Positions 9,978-19,062 of a stretch of 64,000 nt of DNA are shown piece by piece. The position numbers and the translations under genes are program-made. Source of the DNA: Cupriavidus sp. 2SB (lineage in GTDB: Bacteria; Pseudomonadota; Gammaproteobacteria; Burkholderiales; Burkholderiaceae). Location of the stretch: the NCBI RefSeq assembly GCF_005503625.1, contig NZ_SCMX01000003.1, positions 1 to 64,000 on the forward strand. The letters run 5' to 3'. The notes below the pieces were generated by a model. The model saw only the letters and a program-made list of their open reading frames with translations. It did not search any database and had not been told where the DNA came from. Position 1 is the first letter of the stretch; each line of letters opens with the position of its first letter.

Positions 9978-11924
9978 TTACTTCTTGTCGTTCACTTCCT
10001 TGAACTCGGCGTCCACGACGTTATCGTCCTGCGGCTGCGCCTGTTGCTGGGCGCCGGCTGCACCGGCAGCGCCTGCGGCACCGGCTTCACCCGCCTGCGC
10101 CTGCATGTCGGCGTAGACCTTCTCGCCCAGCTTCTGGCTGACTTCCGACAGCGCAGCGACCTTGGCATCGATCTCGGCCTTGTCGCCGCCGCGTGCGGCG
10201 TCTTCCAGTTCCTTGATCGCAGCTTCGATCTTTTCCTTCTCGCCGGCTTCGAGCTTGTCGCCATGCTCGGTCAGCGCCTTGCGGGTCGAGTGGATCAGAC
10301 CATCGGCCTGGTTGCGAGCGTCAGCCAGCTCGCGGGCCTTCTTGTCTTCCTCGGCGTTGGCTTCGGCGTCCTTGACCATGCGCTGGATCTCGTCTTCCGA
10401 CAGACCCGAGTTCGCCTTGATCGTGATGCGGTTTTCCTTGCCGGTGGCCTTGTCCTTGGCGCCCACGTGCAAGATGCCGTTGGCGTCGATGTCGAACGCG
10501 ACCTCGATCTGGGGCGTGCCGCGCGGCGACGGCGGAATGCCTTCCAGGTTGAACTCGCCCAGCAGCTTGTTGCCGCTGGCCATCTCGCGCTCTCCCTGGA
10601 ACACCTTGATCGTCACGGCCGGCTGGTTGTCGTCGGCGGTGGAGAAGACCTGGGCGTGCTTGGTCGGGATGGTCGTGTTCTTGGTGATCATCTTGGTCAT
10701 CACGCCACCAAGCGTCTCGATACCCAGCGACAGCGGCGTCACGTCCAGCAGCAGCACGTCGGTACGGTCACCCGACAGCACCGAACCCTGGATAGCAGCG
10801 CCCACGGCCACGGCTTCGTCCGGGTTCACGTCCTTGCGGGCTTCCTTGCCGAAGAAGTCGCGCACCTGCTCCTGCACCTTGGGCATACGCGTCATGCCGC
10901 CCACCAGGATCACGTCGTCGATGTCGCTGACCTTGACGCCGGCATCCTTGATCGCGGTGCGGCACGGTTCGATCGTGCGCGTGATCAGTTCTTCCACCAG
11001 CGATTCGAGCTTGGCGCGCGTCATCTTCAGGTTCAAGTGCTTGGGACCCGAGGCATCCGCCGTGATGTACGGCAGGTTGATCTCGGTCTGCTGCGCGCTC
11101 GACAGTTCGATCTTGGCCTTTTCAGCGGCTTCCTTCAGGCGCTGCAGGGCCAGCACGTCCTTCGACAGATCCACGCCCTGTTCCTTCTTGAACTCGGCAA
11201 TGATGTAGTCGATGATGCGCTGGTCGAAGTCTTCGCCGCCCAGGAACGTATCGCCGTTGGTCGACAGCACTTCGAACTGCTTCTCGCCGTCCACGTCCGC
11301 GATCTCGATGATCGAGATGTCGAACGTACCGCCGCCGAGGTCATACACGGCGATCTTGCGGTCGCCCTTCTCGTTCTTGTCCAGGCCGAATGCCAGTGCG
11401 GCAGCCGTCGGCTCGTTGATGATCCGCTTGACTTCCAGACCGGCGATGCGGCCAGCATCCTTGGTGGCCTGGCGCTGCGAGTCGTTGAAGTAGGCCGGCA
11501 CCGTGATCACGGCTTCGGTCACCGGCTCGCCCAGGTAGTCCTCGGCGGTCTTCTTCATCTTGCGCAGCACTTCGGCGGATACCTGCGGCGGTGCCAGCTT
11601 CTGGTCACGCGCGCCTACCCATGCGTCGCCGTTGTCGGCCTTGACGATGGCGTACGGCATCAGGCCGATGTCCTTCTGGACTTCCTTCTCTTCGAACTTG
11701 CGGCCAATCAGGCGCTTCACGGCGTACAGCGTGTTGCGCGGATTCGTGACGGCCTGGCGCTTGGCGGGTGCGCCAACCAGGATCTCGCCATCTTCCATGT
11801 AGGCGATGATCGAGGGGGTGGTGCGAGTGCCTTCGGCGTTCTCGATGACCTTCGGGGCGTTGCCTTCCAGAATCGCGACGCAGCTATTTGTGGTACCGAG
11901 GTCGATACCGATGATCTTACCCAT
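9978..11924 (-). CDS. dnaK: Chaperone protein DnaK (Hsp70)
   Basis: DnaK is the ATP-dependent Hsp70 chaperone. The 648-residue product has the N-terminal signature [13 protein letters not shown], the ATPase motif [12 protein letters not shown] and the phosphate-loop VGGMTRMP. The linker [14 protein letters not shown] leads into the substrate-binding domain. The helical lid ends in an Ala/Gly/Gln-rich tail followed by the terminal acidic DAEFKEVND motif. A sigma-32-like promoter lies upstream. grpE, often next to dnaK, is not here; the upstream neighbour is a cobalamin adenosyltransferase. Confidence 0.99.
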   Translation of the reverse strand: MGKIIGIDLGTTNSCVAILEGNAPKVIENAEGTRTTPSIIAYMEDGEILVGAPAKRQAVTNPRNTLYAVKRLIGRKFEEKEVQKDIGLMPYAIVKADNGDAWVGARDQKLAPPQVSAEVLRKMKKTAEDYLGEPVTEAVITVPAYFNDSQRQATKDAGRIAGLEVKRIINEPTAAALAFGLDKNEKGDRKIAVYDLGGGTFDISIIEIADVDGEKQFEVLSTNGDTFLGGEDFDQRIIDYIIAEFKKEQGVDLSKDVLALQRLKEAAEKAKIELSSAQQTEINLPYITADASGPKHLNLKMTRAKLESLVEELITRTIEPCRTAIKDAGVKVSDIDDVILVGGMTRMPKVQEQVRDFFGKEARKDVNPDEAVAVGAAIQGSVLSGDRTDVLLLDVTPLSLGIETLGGVMTKMITKNTTIPTKHAQVFSTADDNQPAVTIKVFQGEREMASGNKLLGEFNLEGIPPSPRGTPQIEVAFDIDANGILHVGAKDKATGKENRITIKANSGLSEDEIQRMVKDAEANAEEDKKARELADARNQADGLIHSTRKALTEHGDKLEAGEKEKIEAAIKELEDAARGGDKAEIDAKVAALSEVSQKLGEKVYADMQAQAGEAGAAGAAGAAGAQQQAQPQDDNVVDAEFKEVNDKK

Positions 11925-11983
11925 AGTGTTCTCTCCTATTGAGCCCTGTCTCTCGTCAGGGACTGCAATTCAACCTGAGTGCG

Positions 11984-12011
11984 AAATGTGGCCGGTCGAG
12001 GCCATTTCAAG
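11984..12011 (-). promoter_or_regulatory. Sigma-32 (heat-shock) type promoter of dnaK
   Basis: On the minus strand the sequence CTTGAAA is followed after 13 bases by CCACATTT, close to the heat-shock consensus CTTGAAA / CCCCATNT. It lies about 60 bases upstream of the dnaK ATG. No CIRCE (HrcA) inverted repeat is visible. The match is by eye. Confidence 0.7.
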
Positions 12012-12095
12012 GGCGTAATCCGCAATTCCGAGTAATTTTCTCAGCTTATGGCGCCCTCACCCCATTTCGCTTGAAAGTAATTCAAACGTCACTAA

Positions 12096-12650
12096 TCAGG
12101 ACTTTCTCTCCCGCTGCCACAGCACGTCGGTACCGCCGGCAGCGCGGTTCAACACCCGGGACAGCACGAAGAGCAGGTCGGACAGCCGGTTCAGGTACTG
12201 GCGCGGCGCGTCGTTGAGCGGTTCAGTGGCGCCCAGGTCCACCAGCGCGCGCTCGGCGCGGCGGCACACGGTGCGGCAGACATGGGCCTGCGCGGCAGTC
12301 CGGCTTCCGCCTGGCAGGATGAACTCCGCCAGCCGGGGCAGCGCGGCGTTGTAATGCTCCAGCCATTCGTCGAGCTGCGCCACCTGAGGCGCCTGCAGCA
12401 GCGTGTAGCCGGGAATCGACAGCTCGCCGCCCAAATCGAACAGGTCATGCTGGATGTGGAGCAGCGCGCTGCTCACGTCCGGCGGCAGGCCGTCCTCGGC
12501 CAGCAGCACGCCGATATGGCTGTTCAGCTCGTCCACGTCGCCAATGGCGGCGATGCGCAGGCTGTTCTTGCCCACGCGGCTCCCATCGCCCAGGCCCGTG
12601 GTGCCAGCGTCGCCGGTGCGCGTGGCAATCTTCGACAGGCGGTTGCCCAT
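12096..12650 (-). CDS. Cob(I)yrinic acid a,c-diamide adenosyltransferase, PduO type
   Basis: The 184-residue protein starts MGNRLSKIATRTGDAGTTGL, where the TRTGDAGTTGL segment is the ATP-binding signature of PduO-type ATP:cob(I)alamin adenosyltransferases. The later CRRAERALV stretch and the C-terminal RLSDLLFVLSR helix also fit. It would attach the adenosyl group to reduced cobalamin for B12-dependent enzymes. The frame is open further upstream, but the conserved start is the ATG at 12650. No other cobalamin gene is nearby. It precedes dnaK on the same strand, whose own promoter lies in the gap between them. Confidence 0.92.
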   Translation of the reverse strand: MGNRLSKIATRTGDAGTTGLGDGSRVGKNSLRIAAIGDVDELNSHIGVLLAEDGLPPDVSSALLHIQHDLFDLGGELSIPGYTLLQAPQVAQLDEWLEHYNAALPRLAEFILPGGSRTAAQAHVCRTVCRRAERALVDLGATEPLNDAPRQYLNRLSDLLFVLSRVLNRAAGGTDVLWQRERKS

Positions 12651-12847
12651 GCCGGTCTCCTTGGTGTCGGTTGTGATGGTTTTCAGAAAGTGGCGCAATT
12701 ATGGCGCGCTTCCCGCCCGGATTGACCGCTGATCGGCCGTCGGCTGCAAATTGCCGGGCCGGCAGGTGACGCGCACGGTGTGGGGGAGTCGTAGAATAGC
12801 GGGCATTCCCTTGCATACAGAGCCGAACGGCCCCGACGGAGACCCGC

Positions 12848-14266
12848 ATGAACCACCCCACCCCTGCCGCCGCGCTGGCGCGCCGTCCGTTTCCGTCCGA
12901 GCTGGCCGATGCCCTGACCACCCGCTTTGGCGACCGGTTCACAACCTCGAATGGGGTACGCGAGCACCACGGGCGCGACGAATCGCCCTTTGCCCCCGCC
13001 CTGCCCGATGCCGTGGTGTTTGCGCACTCCACCGAGGAAGTGGCCGAGGTCGCCCGGCTCTGCAACGCGCACAACGTACCGCTGATTCCCTACGGCGCGG
13101 GCTCCTCGCTCGAAGGCCATCTGCTGGCCGTGGCGGGCGGCGTGAGCCTCGATCTTTCGCAGATGAACCGCGTGCTGGCCGTGCAGCCCGAGGATCTGAC
13201 CGTAACCGTGCAACCGGGCGTCACGCGCAAGCAGCTGAACCAGGAAATCAAGGACACCGGCCTGTTCTTCCCGATCGATCCTGGCGCCGATGCGTCGCTG
13301 GGCGGCATGTGTGCCACACGGGCCTCGGGGACCAACGCCGTGCGTTACGGCACGATGCGCGACAACGTGCTGGCACTGACCGTGGTTACCGCCGACGGCC
13401 GCGTCATCCGCACCGGCACCCATGCGCGCAAATCGTCGGCTGGCTACGACCTGACGCGCCTGTTCATCGGCAGCGAAGGCACGCTGGGCATCATCACCGA
13501 AGTCACCGTCAAGCTCTACCCGCAGCCAGAGGCCATCTCGGCGGCGGTCTGCGCGTTCCCGGGCATGGGCGATGCCGTGCGCGCCACCATCCAGACCATC
13601 CAGCTTGGCGTGCCCGTGGCGCGTGTGGAGTTTGTCGATGCGCTGGCCATCCGCGCGATCAACCGCCACGACAATCTGACGTTGCCGGAAACGCCGCACC
13701 TGTTCTTCGAGTTTCACGGCACCGAAGCCGGGGTGCGCGAGCAGGCCGAAACCGTGCAGGAAATCGCGGCCGAGCATGGTGGCAAGGGCTTCGAATGGGC
13801 CACGCGCCCCGAAGACCGCTCGCGGCTCTGGAATGCGCGCCACACCGCGTACTTCGCCATGCTGCAACTGAAGCCCGGCTGCAAGTCCGTGACGACCGAT
13901 GTCTGCGTGCCGATCTCGCGCCTGGCGGACTGCGTGACCGAGACCGAGCGCGATCTCAATGCGTCGTCGCTGCCCTGCCCGATCGTCGGCCACGTCGGCG
14001 ACGGCAACTTCCACGTGGCGATCCTGGTCGATCCGGACAAGCCAGAGGAAATGGCCGAGGCCGAGGACATCAACCGGCGCATTGTGCAGCGCGCGCTGGC
14101 GATGGGCGGCACCTGCACCGGCGAGCACGGCGTGGGCCTGCACAAGATGGGTTTCCTCGTGCAGGAGCACGGCGAGGATGCGCTGGATCTGATGCGCGCC
14201 ATCAAGGACGCGCTCGATCCGAATCACATCCTGAACCCCGGCAAGATCTTCAACGCCGCGCGCTGA
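12848..14266 (+). CDS. FAD-linked oxidoreductase, D-lactate dehydrogenase (cytochrome) type
   Basis: This 472-residue protein belongs to the FAD_binding_4 (vanillyl-alcohol oxidase-like) superfamily. The FAD-binding part includes YGAGSSLEGH near residue 83 and DASLGGMCATRASGTNAVRYG. The C-terminal domain has VGHVGDGNFH and GGTCTGEHGVGLHK, whose histidines bind metal in D-lactate and glycolate dehydrogenases. A D-2-hydroxyacid such as D-lactate is the likely substrate, with electrons passing to the respiratory chain. It is related to, but distinct from, GlcD encoded at 15370. A LysR regulator gene follows ten bases after its stop. Confidence 0.88.
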   Translation: MNHPTPAAALARRPFPSELADALTTRFGDRFTTSNGVREHHGRDESPFAPALPDAVVFAHSTEEVAEVARLCNAHNVPLIPYGAGSSLEGHLLAVAGGVSLDLSQMNRVLAVQPEDLTVTVQPGVTRKQLNQEIKDTGLFFPIDPGADASLGGMCATRASGTNAVRYGTMRDNVLALTVVTADGRVIRTGTHARKSSAGYDLTRLFIGSEGTLGIITEVTVKLYPQPEAISAAVCAFPGMGDAVRATIQTIQLGVPVARVEFVDALAIRAINRHDNLTLPETPHLFFEFHGTEAGVREQAETVQEIAAEHGGKGFEWATRPEDRSRLWNARHTAYFAMLQLKPGCKSVTTDVCVPISRLADCVTETERDLNASSLPCPIVGHVGDGNFHVAILVDPDKPEEMAEAEDINRRIVQRALAMGGTCTGEHGVGLHKMGFLVQEHGEDALDLMRAIKDALDPNHILNPGKIFNAAR

Positions 14267-14276
14267 GGCCGGCGCC

Positions 14277-15167
14277 ATGGCATCCGTCTTCCAGCGTGTT
14301 CCGCCGCTGCACCTGCTGATTGCGTTCGAATCCGCCGCACGGCTTGGCAGCTTCGCGCGTGCGGCCGAGGAACTCTCGGTCACGCCGAGCGCGGTCTCGC
14401 ACCGCATCAAGAACCTGGAGGAACTCTGGGGCGAGGACCTGTTCGTGCGCTCCAATGCCGCGCTGCGGCTCACCGCCGCCGGCATGCGCTACCACCGCAA
14501 TGTGGAGGATGCGCTGAAGTCCCTCAACGAACTTGCGCGCCCCGAGTACAACAAGCTGCGCACGCGGCTGCGCGTGGCCATCCCGCCCACGTTCGGCCGC
14601 CAGCACCTGGTGCCGCGGCTGCCGGAGTTCCAGGCGCTGCAGCCGCACATCGATCTCGAACTGCACCTGTCCGTGCCGTTCCTGGACGTGAAGGCAGAGG
14701 ACACCGATGTCGAGATCCGCTACGGCACCGGGCGCTACCACGACCTCAAGACCACGAAGCTGCTGGTAGAGCCGGTGTTCCCGGCGTGCGGCCGCGAATA
14801 CTACGAGCGCGTGAACGGCTTCGCGATCACCAAGCCCCAGGATCTGCACAATCTGACGCTGCTGCGCAGTCCGCTGGAGCCGTGGCGCCCGTGGTTCGAG
14901 ACAGCCGGCCTGGAGTGGCCCGAGCCGCAGACCGGTGCGCAGTTCAACGACATCGGCCTGATGCTGGAGGCTATCGTGTCCAACCAGGGCGTGGGACTGG
15001 TGCGGCAGCGCATGGCGCGGCAGTGGCTGGCATCGGGCCAGATGGTGAAGATGCTCGATGTGGAATCGGTCTCGCCGCACGGCTACTACATCGTCGAACG
15101 CGAACAGGCGCCGCTGATGCCCGAAGCGCGCGCGTTCATCGACTGGCTGCTCGGGCTGGACTGGTAG
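14277..15167 (+). CDS. LysR-family transcriptional regulator, GcvA-like
   Basis: The 296-residue protein has an N-terminal winged helix (residues about 10-68) with the typical AAEELSVTPSAVSHRIKNLE recognition segment, followed by a LysR substrate-binding domain. The PPLHLLIAFESAARLGSF start and the RPWFETAGL segment resemble the GcvA branch. It lies ten bases after the D-lactate dehydrogenase-type gene and about 200 bases before glcD, so it may control one or both. Unusually for LysR genes it is not divergent from its likely targets. The effector is unknown. Confidence 0.87.
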   Translation: MASVFQRVPPLHLLIAFESAARLGSFARAAEELSVTPSAVSHRIKNLEELWGEDLFVRSNAALRLTAAGMRYHRNVEDALKSLNELARPEYNKLRTRLRVAIPPTFGRQHLVPRLPEFQALQPHIDLELHLSVPFLDVKAEDTDVEIRYGTGRYHDLKTTKLLVEPVFPACGREYYERVNGFAITKPQDLHNLTLLRSPLEPWRPWFETAGLEWPEPQTGAQFNDIGLMLEAIVSNQGVGLVRQRMARQWLASGQMVKMLDVESVSPHGYYIVEREQAPLMPEARAFIDWLLGLDW

Positions 15168-15369
15168 CGGCGCAGCCACTACGCTGGAAGAGGTCTCCGG
15201 GCGTGCTGCGTTCTCCACGCGGCATGAACCATTTTGATCGGCCTGCCGTGCCGAATTCATGTGCGTTGACGTGCGCTCGGCGCGTGGGCTGCGCTATAGT
15301 CGGCCGTCCCCCTCCCCGGCCGCAGGCACGCAGTACATGCGCCGCGCCCGGTTCGTCACAGGAGTCACC

Positions 15370-16872
15370 ATGAACGCACCGCAAGACGCACAAACCGTGG
15401 CGGGCGAATCCGCCGAGGCCCGTCGCGCCTCCTTGCTGGCACAGCTCGCCAGAATCCTGCCCGATGCCGCCATCCTCTGGAAAGCCGAGGACACCGTGCC
15501 TTACGAGTGCGATGGCCTGGCCGCGTATCGCCAGGTGCCCGACGCCGTGGTACTCCCCGACACCGAAGCCCAGGTCTGCGCCGTGCTGCGCCTGTGCCAC
15601 GAACTCGGCGTGCCGGTGGTGCCGCGCGGTTCGGGCACGAGCCTGTCCGGTGGCGCGATGCCAATTGCAGGTGGCCTTGTGCTCTCGCTGGCGCGGTTCA
15701 AGCGCATCGTGTCGGTGGATCCTTATTCGCGTACCGCCGTGGTCCAGCCCGGCGTGCGCAATCTCGCCATCTCGGAAGCCGCGGCCGCGCATGGCCTCTA
15801 CTACGCACCCGATCCTTCCTCGCAGATTGCGTGCTCCATCGGCGGCAACGTGGCCGAGAACTCGGGCGGCGTTCACTGCCTCAAGTACGGCCTGACGGTG
15901 CATAACGTGCTGCGCGTGCGTGGCGTGACGATGGAAGGCGATGTGGTGGTCTTCGGCTCCGAGGCGCCCGATGCGCCGGGACTTGACCTGCTGGCCGCCG
16001 TCATCGGCTCCGAAGGCATGCTCGCCGTGGTCACCGAAGTCACGGTCAAGCTCGTGCCCAAGCCGCAACTCGCGCAGGTCATCATGGCCAGCTTCGACGA
16101 CGTGGAAAAAGGCGGCAATGCCGTGGCCGACGTGATCGCCGCCGGCATCATCCCGGCCGGCCTGGAAATGATGGATCGACCCGCCACAGCGGCCGTGGAG
16201 GAATTCGTCAAGGCGGGCTACGACCTCGATGCCGCCGCGATCCTGCTGTGCGAATCGGACGGCACGCCCGAGGAAGTGGCCGAGGAAATCGGCCGCATGA
16301 GCGAGGTATTGCGCGCCTCCGGCGCAACCCGCATCACGGTGTCGCAGTCCGAGGCGGAGCGCCTGCGCTTCTGGAGCGGCCGCAAGAACGCCTTCCCGGC
16401 GGCGGGTCGTATCTCGCCCGACTACTACTGCATGGACGGCACCATCCCGCGCAAGCACATCGGTACGCTGCTCAAGCGGATCGAGGAGATGGAACGGAAG
16501 TACAGCTTGCGATGCATCAACGTGTTCCACGCGGGCGATGGCAACATGCACCCCCTGATCCTGTTCGATGGCGGCGACGTTGACCAGTGGCATCGCGCCG
16601 AGCTGTTCGGTTCCGACATTCTCGAGACCTGCGTGGAACTGGGTGGCACGGTCACCGGCGAGCACGGCGTGGGCGTGGAGAAACTCAACTCGATGTGCGT
16701 GCAGTTCTCGACGGCCGAGCGCGAGGCATTCTTCGGCGTGAAGGCCGCCTTTGACCCGGCCAGGCTGCTGAATCCGGACAAGGCCATCCCCACGCTGGCC
16801 CGCTGCGCCGAGTACGGCAAGATGCACGTCAGGCGCGGATTGCTGCCGCATCCGGACCTGCCACGGTTCTGA
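15370..16872 (+). CDS. glcD: Glycolate oxidase (dehydrogenase) subunit GlcD
   Basis: GlcD is the large FAD-binding subunit of the GlcDEF complex, which oxidises glycolate to glyoxylate. The 500-residue product contains the FAD motifs PRGSGTSLSGGAMP and GGNVAENSGGVHCLKYGLT. The C-terminal metal-binding FHAGDGNMHP and GTVTGEHGVGVEK segments follow. The frame is open back to 15259, but the ATG at 15370 follows a ribosome-binding site (cacaggag) and matches the family N-terminus. glcE and glcF follow on the same strand, separated from glcD by an ion-channel gene. Confidence 0.95.
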   Translation: MNAPQDAQTVAGESAEARRASLLAQLARILPDAAILWKAEDTVPYECDGLAAYRQVPDAVVLPDTEAQVCAVLRLCHELGVPVVPRGSGTSLSGGAMPIAGGLVLSLARFKRIVSVDPYSRTAVVQPGVRNLAISEAAAAHGLYYAPDPSSQIACSIGGNVAENSGGVHCLKYGLTVHNVLRVRGVTMEGDVVVFGSEAPDAPGLDLLAAVIGSEGMLAVVTEVTVKLVPKPQLAQVIMASFDDVEKGGNAVADVIAAGIIPAGLEMMDRPATAAVEEFVKAGYDLDAAAILLCESDGTPEEVAEEIGRMSEVLRASGATRITVSQSEAERLRFWSGRKNAFPAAGRISPDYYCMDGTIPRKHIGTLLKRIEEMERKYSLRCINVFHAGDGNMHPLILFDGGDVDQWHRAELFGSDILETCVELGGTVTGEHGVGVEKLNSMCVQFSTAEREAFFGVKAAFDPARLLNPDKAIPTLARCAEYGKMHVRRGLLPHPDLPRF

Positions 16873-16934
16873 ACCACCGGGCAAGGTTGCGGGAAAGCGG
16901 CGTGCCGCGTGTTTCCGTTACCCAACCGTCCGAT

Positions 16935-17861
16935 ATGCCACAACGCAACCTCAACGCCCTCAACCGCCAACGTCTGGGCCAACCCGAATCGGGCTGGCGC
17001 CAGCGCTGGTACACGATCATCTTCGAAGCCGACACGCGCCAGGGTCGACTGTTCGATGTGGTTCTGCTCGTGGCCATCATGGCCAGCGTGGCCGTGGTGA
17101 TGCTCGACAGCATCCCGAGGATCAACGCGCGCTTCGGCACGCTGTTCACGGTCCTCGAATGGATGTTCACGCTGCTGTTCACGGCCGAGTACATCATGCG
17201 GCTGTCCGTGGTGCGACGCCCGCTGCGCTATGTGTTCAGCTTCTACGGCATCATCGATTTCATCTCGATCATGCCCACGTGGGCCTCGTTCTTCGTGCCC
17301 GAACTGGCGTTCCTGATCGACGTGCGCCTGCTGCGCCTGATGCGCGTGTTCCGGATCCTCAAGCTCACCGTCTACTTTGAGGAAGCCGAGGTCCTGGCCC
17401 GGGCGCTGTCCAACAGCCGCCGCAAGATCTTCGTGTTCCTCGGCACGGTGTGCATCATCACCGTGATCCTCGGGACCGTGATGTACGTGGTGGAAGGGCC
17501 CGAGCATGGCTTCACCAGCATCCCGCTCAGCATGTACTGGGCCGTGGTCACGCTGACCACGACGGGCTTCGGCGATATCGTGCCGCGCACGCCAATCGGC
17601 CAGTTCATCACGTCGCTGACCATCCTGCTGGGCTACGGGATCATTGCGTTCCCGACTGGCATCGTCGGCGCCGAGCTCGCCGCCAGCATCATCAAGCGAC
17701 CGTTGACCACCCGCTGCTGCGAGCATTGCCTGACCGAGGGGCACGAGCCCGACGCCAATTACTGCAAGCATTGCGGCACGGCGCTACCCGAGTACCAGTC
17801 CGATTCGAAACTCGAAGGCGCGCTCGACAACGCCCCACCCCCGAAGCGGCCTCGACGCTGA
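16935..17861 (+). CDS. Voltage-gated potassium-type ion channel with C-terminal zinc ribbon
   Basis: The 308-residue protein has the layout of a six-helix voltage-gated cation channel. Hydrophobic helices start near residue 42. An Arg-rich S4 segment (DVRLLRLMRVFRILK) covers about 129-143. The pore region contains the selectivity-filter-like TTTGFGD at 208-214, with Phe where K channels usually have Tyr. After the last helix comes a probable zinc ribbon with paired cysteines at 262/265 and 277/280. The ATG at 16935 lacks a good Shine-Dalgarno; a GTG at 16902 or TTG at 16887 would add 11-16 residues. It sits between glcD and glcE on the same strand. Ion selectivity and role are unknown. Confidence 0.85.
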   Translation: MPQRNLNALNRQRLGQPESGWRQRWYTIIFEADTRQGRLFDVVLLVAIMASVAVVMLDSIPRINARFGTLFTVLEWMFTLLFTAEYIMRLSVVRRPLRYVFSFYGIIDFISIMPTWASFFVPELAFLIDVRLLRLMRVFRILKLTVYFEEAEVLARALSNSRRKIFVFLGTVCIITVILGTVMYVVEGPEHGFTSIPLSMYWAVVTLTTTGFGDIVPRTPIGQFITSLTILLGYGIIAFPTGIVGAELAASIIKRPLTTRCCEHCLTEGHEPDANYCKHCGTALPEYQSDSKLEGALDNAPPPKRPRR

Positions 17862-17898
17862 TCCCACACGCATTCCAATAACGATACCCACGCCCCTC

Positions 17899-19014
17899 AT
17901 GCAAGCCACTCTCGACGCCACCCTCGGAGTCTTCCGCGATGCGATCCGCCAGGCCGGCGACAGCCGCACGCCGCTGCGCCTGCGCGGCAGCGGCAGCAAG
18001 GACTTCTATGGCCAGGCGCTGGCCGGCAACGTGCTCGACACCCGTGCGTATCGCGGCATCGTCGAATACGACCCAGCCGAACTGGTGATCACGGCGCGCT
18101 GCGGCACGCCGCTGCGGGAGATCGAGGACGTGCTGGCCGAGCGGCGCCAGATGCTGGCTTTCGAGCCGCCCCACTTCGCCGCACGCGGACAAGCCAGCGA
18201 AGCCACGCTGGGCGGCGCGGTGGCCGCCGGGTTGTCGGGACCGCGCAGGCAGTCAGTGGGGGCGCTGCGCGATTTCGTGCTCGGCGCGCAACTGATGGAT
18301 GGCCAGGGCGAGATCCTGAACTTCGGCGGACAGGTCATGAAAAACGTGGCCGGCTACGATGTCTCGCGGTTGCTGGCCGGATCACTCGGTACGCTTGGCC
18401 TCATCACCGAGGTCTCGCTGAAGGTGCTGCCCGTGCCGTTCGACGATGCCACGCTGCGTTTCGCGATGTCGCAGGCCGACGCCATCGACCAGCTCAACAA
18501 ATGGGGCGGCAAGCCGCTGCCGATTGCCGCCTCTGCGTGGCATGACGGCGCGCTGCATGTGCGATTGAGCGGTGCCACGGCAGCGGTCTGCGCGGCGCGC
18601 GACAGCCTGGGCGGCGAGGTGGTCGACAACAGCCACACCCAACTGCTGTGGTCTGCCTTGCGCGAGCAGACGCACCCGTTCTTCGGCCCGGCGCACGATG
18701 CCAACGCCGCGCTGTGGCGCATTGCCGTGCCCACCGTCACGCCGCCGCTGGACCTGCCGGGCGCGCAACTCGTGGAATGGGGCGGCGGCCAGCGCTGGTG
18801 GCTGGCGCCCGACGATAGTGCCGCTTCCGCTGACCATGTCCGCGCAGTGGCCCAGGCGGCGGGCGGACACGCCACGCTGTTCCGCAATGGCGACAAGTCA
18901 GTGGGCGTATTCACGCCACTGGCCACGCCACTCGCCGCGATCCACAAGCGACTCAAGGCCACGTTCGATCCGGCCGGCATCTTCAATCCGCAACGCATGT
19001 ACAACGGGCTCTGA
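17899..19014 (+). CDS. glcE: Glycolate oxidase subunit GlcE
   Basis: GlcE is the second FAD-binding subunit of glycolate oxidase. The 371-residue protein has a shortened FAD_binding_4 domain: RLRGSGSKDFYG near residue 31 and LGGAVAAGLSGPRRQSVGA near 108. The GGQVMKNVAGYDVSRLLAGS stretch that follows is very typical of GlcE. It lacks the large C-terminal domain of GlcD but ends with the conserved FDPAGIFNPQRMY. It begins 37 bases after the channel gene and 48 bases before glcF, so co-transcription is likely. Confidence 0.95.
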   Translation: MQATLDATLGVFRDAIRQAGDSRTPLRLRGSGSKDFYGQALAGNVLDTRAYRGIVEYDPAELVITARCGTPLREIEDVLAERRQMLAFEPPHFAARGQASEATLGGAVAAGLSGPRRQSVGALRDFVLGAQLMDGQGEILNFGGQVMKNVAGYDVSRLLAGSLGTLGLITEVSLKVLPVPFDDATLRFAMSQADAIDQLNKWGGKPLPIAASAWHDGALHVRLSGATAAVCAARDSLGGEVVDNSHTQLLWSALREQTHPFFGPAHDANAALWRIAVPTVTPPLDLPGAQLVEWGGGQRWWLAPDDSAASADHVRAVAQAAGGHATLFRNGDKSVGVFTPLATPLAAIHKRLKATFDPAGIFNPQRMYNGL

Positions 19015-19062
19015 TCCGGCGCAACACGTCAGACGCACAGGCCCATATAACGATCCCCCACC

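Noticed and set aside
12683-14485. 600-codon minus-strand frame opposite the D-lactate dehydrogenase-type gene
   Set aside because: The plus-strand gene has clear FAD and metal motifs; the reverse frame has none.
15136-16884. 582-codon minus-strand frame opposite glcD
   Set aside because: Antisense of a clear family member, with no recognisable domain.
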